A stretch of 6,434 bases of DNA from Syntrophomonadaceae bacterium. Its GTDB lineage: Bacteria > Bacillota > Dethiobacteria > DTU022. The position numbers were made by a program, and so were the translations under genes. Below, one piece after another: positions 1 to 5,968 of the stretch. Below the pieces are notes generated by a model, which saw only the letters and a program-made list of their open reading frames with translations, did no database searches and was not told the origin of the DNA. How positions within the stretch are numbered: the stretch's first letter is position 1; each line of letters starts with the position of its first letter. The stretch is taken from NCBI GenBank assembly GCA_003564055.1, contig PWSG01000060.1, positions 1 through 6,434 of the forward strand, in the 5' to 3' direction.

Positions 1-42
1 AACCCCTGGCAAAAAAACTACACAATATTTTCACTGAAACAT

Positions 43-71
43 ATGATACCATATAATACCTGTTTTGATAA
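43..71 (-). promoter_or_regulatory. Candidate sigma-A promoter downstream of radC
   Basis: On the minus strand a -35-like TTATCA (66-71, four of six consensus bases) is followed after exactly 17 nt by TATCAT (43-48, five of six). A TG one base upstream of the -10 makes it an extended -10 element. It starts only 7 nt beyond the radC stop codon and points out of the window. In many Bacillota the gene after radC is mreB, so this could be the promoter of an mreB-type cell-shape operon, but that gene is not visible here. The match is by eye; no transcription start is known. Confidence 0.5.
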
Positions 72-78
72 GTCCCCC

Positions 79-768
79 CTAAAGAAGACCTTTTTCCCTG
101 AAGCTGAAGAAGCAGCCATCCCCGATAATAATATGATCCCGGACTTTTACCCCCAAGATATTGCCCGCATCGACAAGACGCCTGGTGACTTCAAGATCTT
201 CCTGGCTTGGCGAGGGGTCGCCGCTGGGATGATTATGAAAAAGGATCACAGAAGCGGCACTTTTGCGCAGGGGGATATTGAAAATTTCACGCGGATGAAC
301 AATAGAGGCGCTCAGGCTGCCTACAGAGATTTCTTCTTTTGAGATAACATGATTCTTGGTATTTAAGAGCAGGATCTTAAAGTACTCTTTTTTCTTGTAA
401 CGAAGCTCTTCCATAAAAAGATCTGATGCCTGGCGGGGACTGGTAATAGATCCGCCTTCGGCACGGGGTGTGGTAGCCAGCCTGGCACCGAGCTCAAGGG
501 CAGCCTTGATCATGACTGCTTTATCGGGACCTATGCCTTTGTTTTCCTGCAGCTCCTCCAGTGAAAAATCTGGCAGGTTTCTTAAGCCGCCACTTTTTGC
601 CAGCATCCTGGTTGCTACCTGCACTGCTGATTCATTCCTGCTGCCGGTTCGAAGCAGTATTGCCAGCAGCTCAGCATTTGATAAAACTCCTGCTCCAAGC
701 GCTTTTAGTTTTTCCCTGGGTCTTTCTTCAAGCGGCAAATCTTTAATCATAATAGCATCGTTTTGCAT
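79..768 (-). CDS. radC: RadC family JAMM/MPN-domain protein (UPF0758)
   Basis: Full-length RadC family protein, 229 aa from the start chosen here. The N-terminal part carries the family signature RPREKL (residues 16-21) and a helix-hairpin-helix segment with GIGPDKA (about 78-84). The C-terminal part is a JAMM/MPN metalloprotease-like domain with the zinc-binding pattern HNHPSGDPSPSQED (about 178-191); both histidines and the aspartate are present, as is a plausible conserved glutamate near 145. The name comes from an E. coli radiation-sensitivity phenotype later assigned to another gene, so a DNA repair role is not secure and the substrate is unknown. An ATG at 777 would abut the Shine-Dalgarno sequence with no spacer, while the ATG at 768 has AGAAAGG nine nt upstream, so 768 is preferred. 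A further ATG at 750 lacks a good site. The gene lies about 20 nt after maf and is probably co-transcribed with it. Confidence 0.95.
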   Translation of the reverse strand: MQNDAIMIKDLPLEERPREKLKALGAGVLSNAELLAILLRTGSRNESAVQVATRMLAKSGGLRNLPDFSLEELQENKGIGPDKAVMIKAALELGARLATTPRAEGGSITSPRQASDLFMEELRYKKKEYFKILLLNTKNHVISKEEISVGSLSASIVHPREIFNIPLRKSAASVILFHNHPSGDPSPSQEDLEVTRRLVDAGNILGVKVRDHIIIGDGCFFSFREKGLL

Positions 769-777
769 TGTCTTCAT

Positions 778-784
778 CCTTTCT
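778..784 (-). promoter_or_regulatory. Ribosome binding site deciding the radC start
   Basis: AGAAAGG on the minus strand sits in the short maf-radC gap. It directly touches the ATG at 777 (no spacer) but lies 9 nt before the ATG at 768, so it favours the latter as the translation start. Confidence 0.65.
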
Positions 785-789
785 GCGTT

Positions 790-1371
790 TTAGGGTTCAT
801 ATCTTATTTTAATTTGCATACGCTGCATCAAATCAAAAAACAGGCTTAAGGGCAGGCCGACCACATTAAAGTAGCAGCCTTCTATCTTCTCTACATAAAG
901 AGCGGCTCTGCCCTGGATCCCGTAAGCCCCTGCCTTGTCAAGTGGTTCTCCTGAACTGACATAAGCTTCGATATCATCGGCTGAAAGGGCTTTCATCCAA
1001 ACCCTGGTCACTGAAATACCGCTTTCATCTTTACCGGAAGAAGTATCAAGCAGTGTTAATCCTGTTATTACTTCATGTACATCACCGCTGAGCCGGCGAA
1101 GCATGCGCCCGGCTTCTTCAGGATCAGTGGGCTTGCCTAAAGCTTCTCCACGATGCAAAACAAGCGTATCGGCAGCAATAATGACGCCTTTATTAATTTT
1201 TCTTGCTACCACAAGGGCTTTTTCACGGGCCAGACCTTTAACCATGTCACCCGGGGGCAGCGTGTAATCGGGTTTTTCCTCAATACCGGGCTTTATAATT
1301 TTAAAAGGAATGCCTACCTGCCGCAAAAGTTCGGCCCGACGTGGAGATGCGGAAGCGAGGACCAGTTTCAT
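790..1371 (-). CDS. maf: Maf family nucleoside triphosphate pyrophosphatase (dTTP/UTP type)
   Basis: Complete Maf/YhdE protein, 193 aa, the usual family length. Maf enzymes are cytoplasmic house-cleaning phosphatases that hydrolyse nucleoside triphosphates to monophosphates and pyrophosphate; in Bacillus, Maf overexpression blocks septum formation. Family motifs appear in order: SASPRR (7-12) near the N-terminus, REKA (49-52), AADT with the likely catalytic Asp68, GKP (79-81), LSGDVH (94-99), DKAGAYGIQG (145-154) and YFNVVGLP (167-174). The Gln of GIQG (153) together with Arg12 and Lys51 resembles the YhdE-type subfamily that prefers dTTP and UTP; that specificity is inferred from family work, not shown here. 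The ATG overlaps the upstream stop as ATGA, implying translational coupling to the Gx-family gene. A weak GGGGG tract lies about 7 nt upstream of the start. radC follows at once, the classic Bacillota maf-radC arrangement. Confidence 0.96.
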   Translation of the reverse strand: MKLVLASASPRRAELLRQVGIPFKIIKPGIEEKPDYTLPPGDMVKGLAREKALVVARKINKGVIIAADTLVLHRGEALGKPTDPEEAGRMLRRLSGDVHEVITGLTLLDTSSGKDESGISVTRVWMKALSADDIEAYVSSGEPLDKAGAYGIQGRAALYVEKIEGCYFNVVGLPLSLFFDLMQRMQIKIRYEP

Positions 1372-1931
1372 CGGGATACCCCCGGGCCTGACTTGATAAT
1401 CATACGCCTGGTAACACCTTCAAGATAGTGTGCTGTAATACCCGTAAATAAACCTGTCGGCACAGATAGAAGCAGTAATAGAGGATAATAACCATATAAA
1501 AGGCCCGGGTTTGCAATTATCAGGCTGGCCATAGATAGCTGGGTCAGGTTATGAACAGCAGCCCCGATTACACTTACTGATATCAGGCTGACCAGTCCTC
1601 TTTTTTTCAAGATCATGACCAGTCCCATGGCCAGGCAGCTAACCACCCCAGCGGTTACACTGAGCCAAAACCCAAAACCAAAAAGTCCACCGACAAAAAG
1701 GCTCCCCAGCACGGATCGTAAGACTGCAATTAACAAACCGCTCTGCAGGCCGAACAAAACCAGGGTCAGAATGGTAATCACATTGGCCAGGCCAAGCCTT
1801 ACCCCGGGAACAGGCATCGGCAGGGGCAGGGCTGCTTCGACAGTATGAATAACGACAGCAAATGTAATCAATACAGCCATATAGGTCAAATAGTTTAAGC
1901 GGTTTCGCAACTGTAAGCTTTGCTGCCCCAT
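1368..1931 (-). CDS. Gx transporter family / heptaprenyl diphosphate synthase component I-like membrane protein
   Basis: Small integral membrane protein of 187 aa with about five hydrophobic segments (roughly 15-34, 48-70, 75-107, 113-140, 146-170). The signature PVPGVRLGLANVITIL (41-56), followed by an Arg-containing helix (LRSVLGS, 71-77) and a glycine-rich turn, matches the family annotated as heptaprenyl diphosphate synthase component I or Gx transporter. The fold resembles substrate-binding S components of ECF transporters, so a small-molecule uptake role is more plausible than direct prenyl synthase catalysis; the substrate is unknown. No ECF ATPase or T component and no prenyl synthase catalytic subunit lies in the window. 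The ATG at 1931 is supported by AGAAAGGA eight nt upstream. The last codons overlap maf by four nt, so this gene probably heads a Gx-maf-radC operon. Confidence 0.85.
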   Translation of the reverse strand: MGQQSLQLRNRLNYLTYMAVLITFAVVIHTVEAALPLPMPVPGVRLGLANVITILTLVLFGLQSGLLIAVLRSVLGSLFVGGLFGFGFWLSVTAGVVSCLAMGLVMILKKRGLVSLISVSVIGAAVHNLTQLSMASLIIANPGLLYGYYPLLLLLSVPTGLFTGITAHYLEGVTRRMIIKSGPGVSR

Positions 1932-1939
1932 TTAGATAT

Positions 1940-1947
1940 TCCTTTCT
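1940..1947 (-). promoter_or_regulatory. Ribosome binding site of the Gx-family gene
   Basis: AGAAAGGA on the minus strand, with an 8-nt spacer to the ATG at 1931. It is almost the same sequence as the radC site and supports this start over internal alternatives. Confidence 0.7.
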
Positions 1948-1961
1948 TAAGTAATAAGCGC

Positions 1962-2003
1962 CCTGTCAAGTATGGTTTCCGATTTTTTATTAGACCTGAC
2001 AGG
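1962..2003 (-). repeat. Inverted repeat in the leader of the Gx-maf-radC operon
   Basis: CCTGTCA (1962-1968) and TGACAGG (1997-2003) are perfect 7-bp inverted arms separated by 28 AT-rich bases. The right arm is itself part of a short palindrome, CCTG-A-CAGG (1995-2003). No U-tract follows on the minus strand, so it is not a standard terminator. It lies 31 nt or more upstream of the Gx-family start and could be an operator or leader structure; a role is not established. A 7-bp match in an intergenic gap of this size could also be chance. Confidence 0.3.
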
Positions 2004-2055
2004 AGAAGATATCAGTTACGATTGACTAAAGTTTAAATGCTTAAGACCAGATATC

Positions 2056-2064
2056 ATTGTAACA
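2056..2064 (-). promoter_or_regulatory. Possible extended -10 promoter for Gx-maf-radC
   Basis: The minus strand reads TGTTACAAT: TACAAT (five of six -10 bases) with TG one base upstream. No good -35 is found 16-18 nt upstream, so it would depend on the extended -10. It lies in the 163-nt gap after the third antiporter gene and about 125 nt before the Gx-family start, the natural place for a promoter of the second gene group. The call is weak and visual only. Confidence 0.3.
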
Positions 2065-2094
2065 GTTTCAAGCACACTTAAAATAAATATGATC

Positions 2095-4374
2095 CTAAAG
2101 CGATCGTCCAAAGTAGAAAATAACCAGGAGGACAACCCCGAGAACCAACACCAGGAGCAGAGTATCGAAACTTAAATTTTTTGTTGTCCACTTGGCAGGG
2201 TCGAAGCTTTTCGTTTTCTCTCTCTTGTCGGATAAACGCTTATCCATCTCTTCCCTGGCTTTTTTACCGGCTTTGTCGTAAACACTGTCAAGCCTGCTTT
2301 CCGCATCGGAGGTCTTTTCAACCAGTTTTTTTGCAGTTTCTCCTGTTTTTCGATAGGCCTCATTTAAAGCTGAGTCCATATCGGTAGAACGATCGGCCAG
2401 TTTACGGGCTGCTTTACCGGATTTTTCGTAAAAGCCATCGATCTTGGAATCCATATCGCTGGAGCGTTCAGCCAGTTTACTGGCTGCTTTGCCGGACTTG
2501 TCATAAAAATTATCCAGACTCTTATCAAAGCTGCCAATATATTCACACCAGGTCCTGGCCGCGCTGCCGGACCGATCATAAGCGCTGTCAATTGAAGAGT
2601 CAACCATAACCCCGGCGCGGCAGGTAACATCCATTAAACGATGGGTAACGGGCTGATAGATTAAAGCATAGATACTGAGCCACCACGGCGGTTTCCAGGC
2701 AAACCAGCCCCTGTAGGCAGCCGGAATATATATGAGCGCAGCAAGGATGATAACGATCAGCATAGCTTGCAGGGGCAGCCATTCGAAGAAATGAAAATGA
2801 TAAAGGTGATCCATGGCATACCCTTCATAGTTAAGCCTTTCCGCCGCCGGAACCAGGATACGCTCCAATATTAAGTTAGGGAAAATACCAATTGCCGTAA
2901 TAATTAAAGCAAACCCGGCTAAAACTGCATTAACTGAAAAGGGAAGTTTATAATCGCGATTAAGTTTTTCAGGCACCGGCCCTAAGAAAACGCCCCTGAA
3001 AAGTTTAATGAAATAGCAAACGGTTAAAGCACTGGTCAGAACAAAAATCTTTTCAGCCAGGTCTACGCTTAAAAACCCATAATCTTTGATCGCAATAAGC
3101 ATTGCATCATGAATCAGGGTTTTGCTGGGGTAACCGTTAAAACCGGGTATTCCGGCAATACCAAAAGCAGCGATGATAAAAGTAACGGCCACCAGCGGCA
3201 TCTTTTTAAGCATCCCGCCGAGGCGGGGCAGCTCAAGTTCGTGGGTATAAATATAGATAGTCCCAACCATCATAAAGAGGCCCGCTTTAAAAAAAGCATG
3301 GTTGATTATATGATATATGGATCCGGCAAAGCCCATACCCCCCTCAATGCCTAAAAATGCGGCTATTCCAACACCTGTAACGATATAACCCATCTGGCTG
3401 ACACTGCTGTAGGCCAGAATTCTTTTCATGTTGGTCTGCAGCAGGGCCATGGTAGCGCCGGCAAGCATGGTTACAATTCCAATCCACATTACAACATTTC
3501 CGATTATAAAAAGATAGGAACTATAGAGGGCGGATAGTTCCTCGGTTGAGGAAAACAAAACCAGGGAAACTCTTAATATCCCGTAAGCTCCGGTTTTGAT
3601 CATGATCCCTGAAAGCAGGGCGCTGGCCGGGGAAGGCGCTACCGGATGAGCCTGAGGCAGCCAGATATGCAGCGGCACTATGCCTGCCTTAATTCCAAAG
3701 CCAATCAAGAAAAAGATAAAAATTGCCGTGCGCTGGCCTTCCAATAATTCCAGGGCCGGGAAAATATCAACCGAACCGCTTGCGCTGTAAAGCATAAGAA
3801 TTGCAAAAAGCAGGGATAATCCCCCGAAAATACCTAAATACAGATAGAGAATACCGGCCTTCATAGACGCAGTATCCTGCTGGTGAATAACAAGAACAAA
3901 GGAGCTGATTGTCATCAGTTCGAAAAATAGAAAAAGGGTAAAAAAATCACCGGCCATCACCACACCAACCGTGGCTCCCAGTGTGAAAGTTAAAAAGCTG
4001 TAATAGCGGCGCCTGTTATGCTCCAGGTCCATATAGGCAAAAGAAAAGATTGTGGCTAAAAACCAGACGAAAGTGATTAAAAATGCAAATATCCAGCCAA
4101 TCAGATCTACTTCAAAAAAAAGACCCATTTCCATGAAATCGATTAAATCATAGCCGACAGCGCCTTCGAGGCTTAATGGAAAAAGAAGTATAACGCCGAC
4201 CAGGGCAATTAAAGAAGCAACAAGGGCACACCCCTTGCGTGCCGATTCCCAGTGGTCTTTTAAGAAATAGATTCCTATACCGGCCAGCATAGGTAAAACT
4301 GTGATCCACAGGGGCAGGCTTGAATAGAAGAGCGGTCCGGTTAATAAAATATAATCCGGCGCTGCGGCAAGCAA
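2095..4374 (-). CDS. NuoL/HyfB/MrpD-like proton-translocating antiporter subunit with 25-residue repeat tail
   Basis: Integral membrane protein of 759 aa, much longer than the roughly 500 aa core. Residues 15-500 are the 14-helix proton_antipo_M fold. Key charged residues of the channel are present: Glu152 in helix 5 (FFELM), Lys229 in helix 7 (FGIKAG), Lys260 in helix 8 (IKTGAYG), His359 and Lys363 (NHAFFKAG) and Lys418 in helix 12 (GYPSK). The common LPDAHP block reads LPQAHP (239-244), as I recall for some HyfB-like members. After an extra helix (about 535-555) and a PPWW segment come five consecutive 25-residue repeats (593-717), then a last membrane helix (about 736-755) and the C-terminus. 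This order, helix, long polar helical stretch, helix, recalls the lateral helix and TM16 of NuoL, but the sequence is different. Start: TTG directly after the previous TAG, with GGGGGG seven nt upstream; starting at the next ATG (residue 29) would cut the first membrane helix. It probably works in a complex with the two upstream paralogs. Confidence 0.9.
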   Translation of the reverse strand: MLAAAPDYILLTGPLFYSSLPLWITVLPMLAGIGIYFLKDHWESARKGCALVASLIALVGVILLFPLSLEGAVGYDLIDFMEMGLFFEVDLIGWIFAFLITFVWFLATIFSFAYMDLEHNRRRYYSFLTFTLGATVGVVMAGDFFTLFLFFELMTISSFVLVIHQQDTASMKAGILYLYLGIFGGLSLLFAILMLYSASGSVDIFPALELLEGQRTAIFIFFLIGFGIKAGIVPLHIWLPQAHPVAPSPASALLSGIMIKTGAYGILRVSLVLFSSTEELSALYSSYLFIIGNVVMWIGIVTMLAGATMALLQTNMKRILAYSSVSQMGYIVTGVGIAAFLGIEGGMGFAGSIYHIINHAFFKAGLFMMVGTIYIYTHELELPRLGGMLKKMPLVAVTFIIAAFGIAGIPGFNGYPSKTLIHDAMLIAIKDYGFLSVDLAEKIFVLTSALTVCYFIKLFRGVFLGPVPEKLNRDYKLPFSVNAVLAGFALIITAIGIFPNLILERILVPAAERLNYEGYAMDHLYHFHFFEWLPLQAMLIVIILAALIYIPAAYRGWFAWKPPWWLSIYALIYQPVTHRLMDVTCRAGVMVDSSIDSAYDRSGSAARTWCEYIGSFDKSLDNFYDKSGKAASKLAERSSDMDSKIDGFYEKSGKAARKLADRSTDMDSALNEAYRKTGETAKKLVEKTSDAESRLDSVYDKAGKKAREEMDKRLSDKREKTKSFDPAKWTTKNLSFDTLLLVLVLGVVLLVIFYFGRSL
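2224..2598 (-). repeat. Five tandem 75-bp coding repeats (5 x 25 residues)
   Basis: Inside the third antiporter gene the units fall at 2598-2524, 2523-2449, 2448-2374, 2373-2299 and 2298-2224, with no gaps between them. Shared positions within a unit are: Leu/Ile at 3, Asp/Asn at 4, Tyr at 7, Lys/Arg at 9 in four of five with Gly at 11 in all, Ala at 14, basic residues around 16, acidic or basic residues at 19-20, and Asp/Glu near 23-25. Units 2 and 3 are the closest: 17 of 25 residues match and about 70 percent of bases by hand count. Units 1 and 5 are the most diverged. The period of 25 equals seven helical turns of 3.57 residues, so a continuous helix would show the same face in every unit. 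Confidence 0.92.
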
Positions 4375-5883
4375 CTAGAAGCCCCCCATCAAAAGATACT
4401 CTGCGGTCAACCTTGAGAGGTAAAATGCTGCATTGTTGGGTGTCAAACCGAATATAATGGTACACAGGGCCAGGATAATCATCACAGAAAGCATAGCTGG
4501 CGTTGCCTCCCGGATATCGAACTTAAGTTCCTGGTGCTCATGATCATTAAGTCGGGATGCCCCGGGCATTTCGAAAAATGCCGGGATTATGATAGGCAGG
4601 TAATAAAGAGCGTTTAAAAGACTGCTGATAAGCAAAATTAAAACAAATACTACCATATTTGCATCTAGGGCGCCTAAGGCCAGGGTCCATTTGCTTAAAA
4701 ACCCATTTAAGGGCGGAATGCCGATCATGGCAAAGGCAGCCAGAGAGAAACAACCCATGGTTACAGGCATCTGCATGCCAATGCCCTTCAGATCGTCAAC
4801 CTGGCGCTTTCCTGTCTTCCATATTATTGCGCCTGCGGCAAGGAAAAGCACACTCTTCATAAAAGCATGGCTAAAAATATGAAAAACCGCCCCGATGACA
4901 GCATTACTGTTAAGTACACTCAGCCCCAGCAGAACATAACCAAGCTGGCTTATGCTTGAGTAGGCCAGGCGGCGTTTAATATCATTTTGGGTCAGGGCTA
5001 CAGCCGATCCAAGTAAAATAGTAATTACGGCCAGCACACTTAAGACAACATCCCAACCGCCGCTTTTCATCAGATCGGGCGAGAAAATATAAAATATAAC
5101 CCTGATTAAACCATAAGCCCCTGTTTTAAGCATGATCCCTGAAAGAAGAGCGCTGGCGGGAGACGGCGCTACAGGGTGGGCATCAGGCAGCCAGACATGA
5201 AGGGGAAACATCCCTGCTTTCATGCCAAATCCAATCAAAAAGCAGATAAAAGCTATAAAGGCTAAAGCCGAAACTTCTTCAATAATCACTCCTACACCCA
5301 GGGAAACTGTACCGCCAAGTTCAAAAATGATTATTATTCCAAAAAACAGGGCCAGACCACCAATAATTGTCATGACCAGGTATTTATAGCCAGCCTTCAG
5401 GGCCTCTTCTGTTTCTTCATGAATAACCAATATATAGGCTATTAAAGACATCAATTCGAAAAAGACAAAGAGACTGAACAGGTCGCCTGCAAAAAATATG
5501 CCCTGACAGCTGCCCAGGGTAAAAATTAACACAGGGTAATACCGGCCGCAGGCGTGCTCTTTGGCCATATAATCAAGAGAATAAACAGTGCACAAAAACC
5601 ATACAAAAGCCGCTAAAATAGCGAGACAAAAACTTAATATGTCAAGGCGCAGTGATATCTCGAGGTTTGGTAAAACTTCAAAGAGGGTATATTGAATCTC
5701 ACCGCCCCCGATAACAAAAGGGTAAAGCGAACAAGTCAAGCCAAAAACAATTGCTGAGGTTACAACAGACAGTGCGTTTCGTAGTTTCTCTGAAACCCGG
5801 CATGAATACATAATTACGGGAGTCATTAAGATTGGCAAACCGACAATTGATATCAATATTGCAATAACAGTAGATTGACTCAA
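4375..5883 (-). CDS. MrpD/NuoM-like proton-translocating antiporter subunit
   Basis: Complete 14-helix membrane protein of the proton_antipo_M family, about 502 aa, the normal size for MrpD, NuoM or NuoN. Numbering from the GTG at 5892, channel residues are Glu146 in helix 5 (FFELM), Lys225 in helix 7 (GFGMKAG), Lys256 in helix 8 (LKTGAYG), His338 and His342 with Lys346 (SHAFMKS), and Lys401 in helix 12 (GFLSKW). The LPDAHPVAPSPASALLSG block (235-252) is a strong family signature. It is expected to move protons or Na+/H+ across the cytoplasmic membrane as part of a larger complex; whether this is Mrp, a complex I-like or a hydrogenase complex cannot be told here. The start is placed at TTG 5883 because the GTG at 5892 forms part of the Shine-Dalgarno GGAGGTG, which leaves 8 nt before the TTG. 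It follows the partial paralog by about 85 nt and has its own candidate promoter. Confidence 0.93.
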   Translation of the reverse strand: MSQSTVIAILISIVGLPILMTPVIMYSCRVSEKLRNALSVVTSAIVFGLTCSLYPFVIGGGEIQYTLFEVLPNLEISLRLDILSFCLAILAAFVWFLCTVYSLDYMAKEHACGRYYPVLIFTLGSCQGIFFAGDLFSLFVFFELMSLIAYILVIHEETEEALKAGYKYLVMTIIGGLALFFGIIIIFELGGTVSLGVGVIIEEVSALAFIAFICFLIGFGMKAGMFPLHVWLPDAHPVAPSPASALLSGIMLKTGAYGLIRVIFYIFSPDLMKSGGWDVVLSVLAVITILLGSAVALTQNDIKRRLAYSSISQLGYVLLGLSVLNSNAVIGAVFHIFSHAFMKSVLFLAAGAIIWKTGKRQVDDLKGIGMQMPVTMGCFSLAAFAMIGIPPLNGFLSKWTLALGALDANMVVFVLILLISSLLNALYYLPIIIPAFFEMPGASRLNDHEHQELKFDIREATPAMLSVMIILALCTIIFGLTPNNAAFYLSRLTAEYLLMGGF

Positions 5884-5888
5884 AAAAA

Positions 5889-5896
5889 CCACCTCC
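5889..5896 (-). promoter_or_regulatory. Strong Shine-Dalgarno deciding a TTG start
   Basis: GGAGGTGG on the minus strand is a near-perfect anti-16S match. Its GTG (5890-5892) is also the first in-frame start codon, but a ribosome bound here cannot start within its own binding site. The TTG at 5883 lies 8 nt after GGAGG and is the better start. Confidence 0.7.
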
Positions 5897-5913
5897 GGGA
5901 TGCGTCAAAGATA

Positions 5914-5941
5914 ATTATACTCTGCCAACTGAATATTTCAA
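5914..5941 (-). promoter_or_regulatory. Sigma-A promoter for the second antiporter gene
   Basis: The minus strand has TTGAAA (5936-5941, five of six -35 bases), a 16-nt spacer and a perfect TATAAT (5914-5919). A start near 5907 would give a leader of about two dozen nt carrying the GGAGGTGG site. The -35 and most of the spacer lie inside the inverted repeat at 5922-5948, so binding of a regulator there would block polymerase. The promoter would allow the second and third antiporter genes to be expressed apart from the first. Confidence 0.6.
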
Positions 5942-5948
5942 CTGGCAG
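5922..5948 (-). repeat. 12-bp inverted repeat with 3-nt loop between antiporter genes
   Basis: Read as minus-strand RNA, CUGCCAGUUGAA pairs with UUCAGUUGGCAG around an AUA loop: twelve pairs, two of them G-U. The same positions on the plus strand would be A-C mismatches, which fits a structure acting in the minus-strand transcript. It starts about 20 nt after the stop of the partial paralog. The sequence after it (AGTATAATTATC) is not a run of U, so it is a poor intrinsic terminator; a 3'-end stabiliser, processing site or palindromic operator are other options. Confidence 0.6.
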
Positions 5949-5968
5949 GAAGAAATTCCTTTTTTCTC

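Noticed and set aside
43..342. Plus-strand open frame of 99 codons opposite radC
   Set aside because: It lies across the well-supported radC gene, has no family features, and its start overlaps the minus-strand promoter region; it is a frame shadow.
470..793. Plus-strand open frames opposite the radC N-terminal half
   Set aside because: Composition is low-complexity Ser/Leu from the antisense of radC, with no recognisable domain; the minus-strand RadC motifs are decisive.
1964..1969. Perfect TTGACA -35 box on the minus strand before the Gx-family gene
   Set aside because: Sixteen to eighteen nt downstream there is no -10-like sequence; that place is taken by the ribosome binding site AGAAAGGA. 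It is better explained as an arm of the inverted repeat.
2022..2027. TTGACT on the plus strand as a possible promoter
   Set aside because: No matching -10 at usual spacing, and no plus-strand gene downstream.
4375..4377. TAG read as an amino acid (for example pyrrolysine) joining two genes into one
   Set aside because: Both halves are complete antiporter subunits with their own first and last helices, and maf and radC context shows nothing of TAG recoding; radC itself ends in TAG.
5922..5948. Inverted repeat as a classic rho-independent terminator
   Set aside because: The stem is good, but no U-run follows; the following bases form a TATAAT box instead. It is kept as a repeat, not called a terminator.
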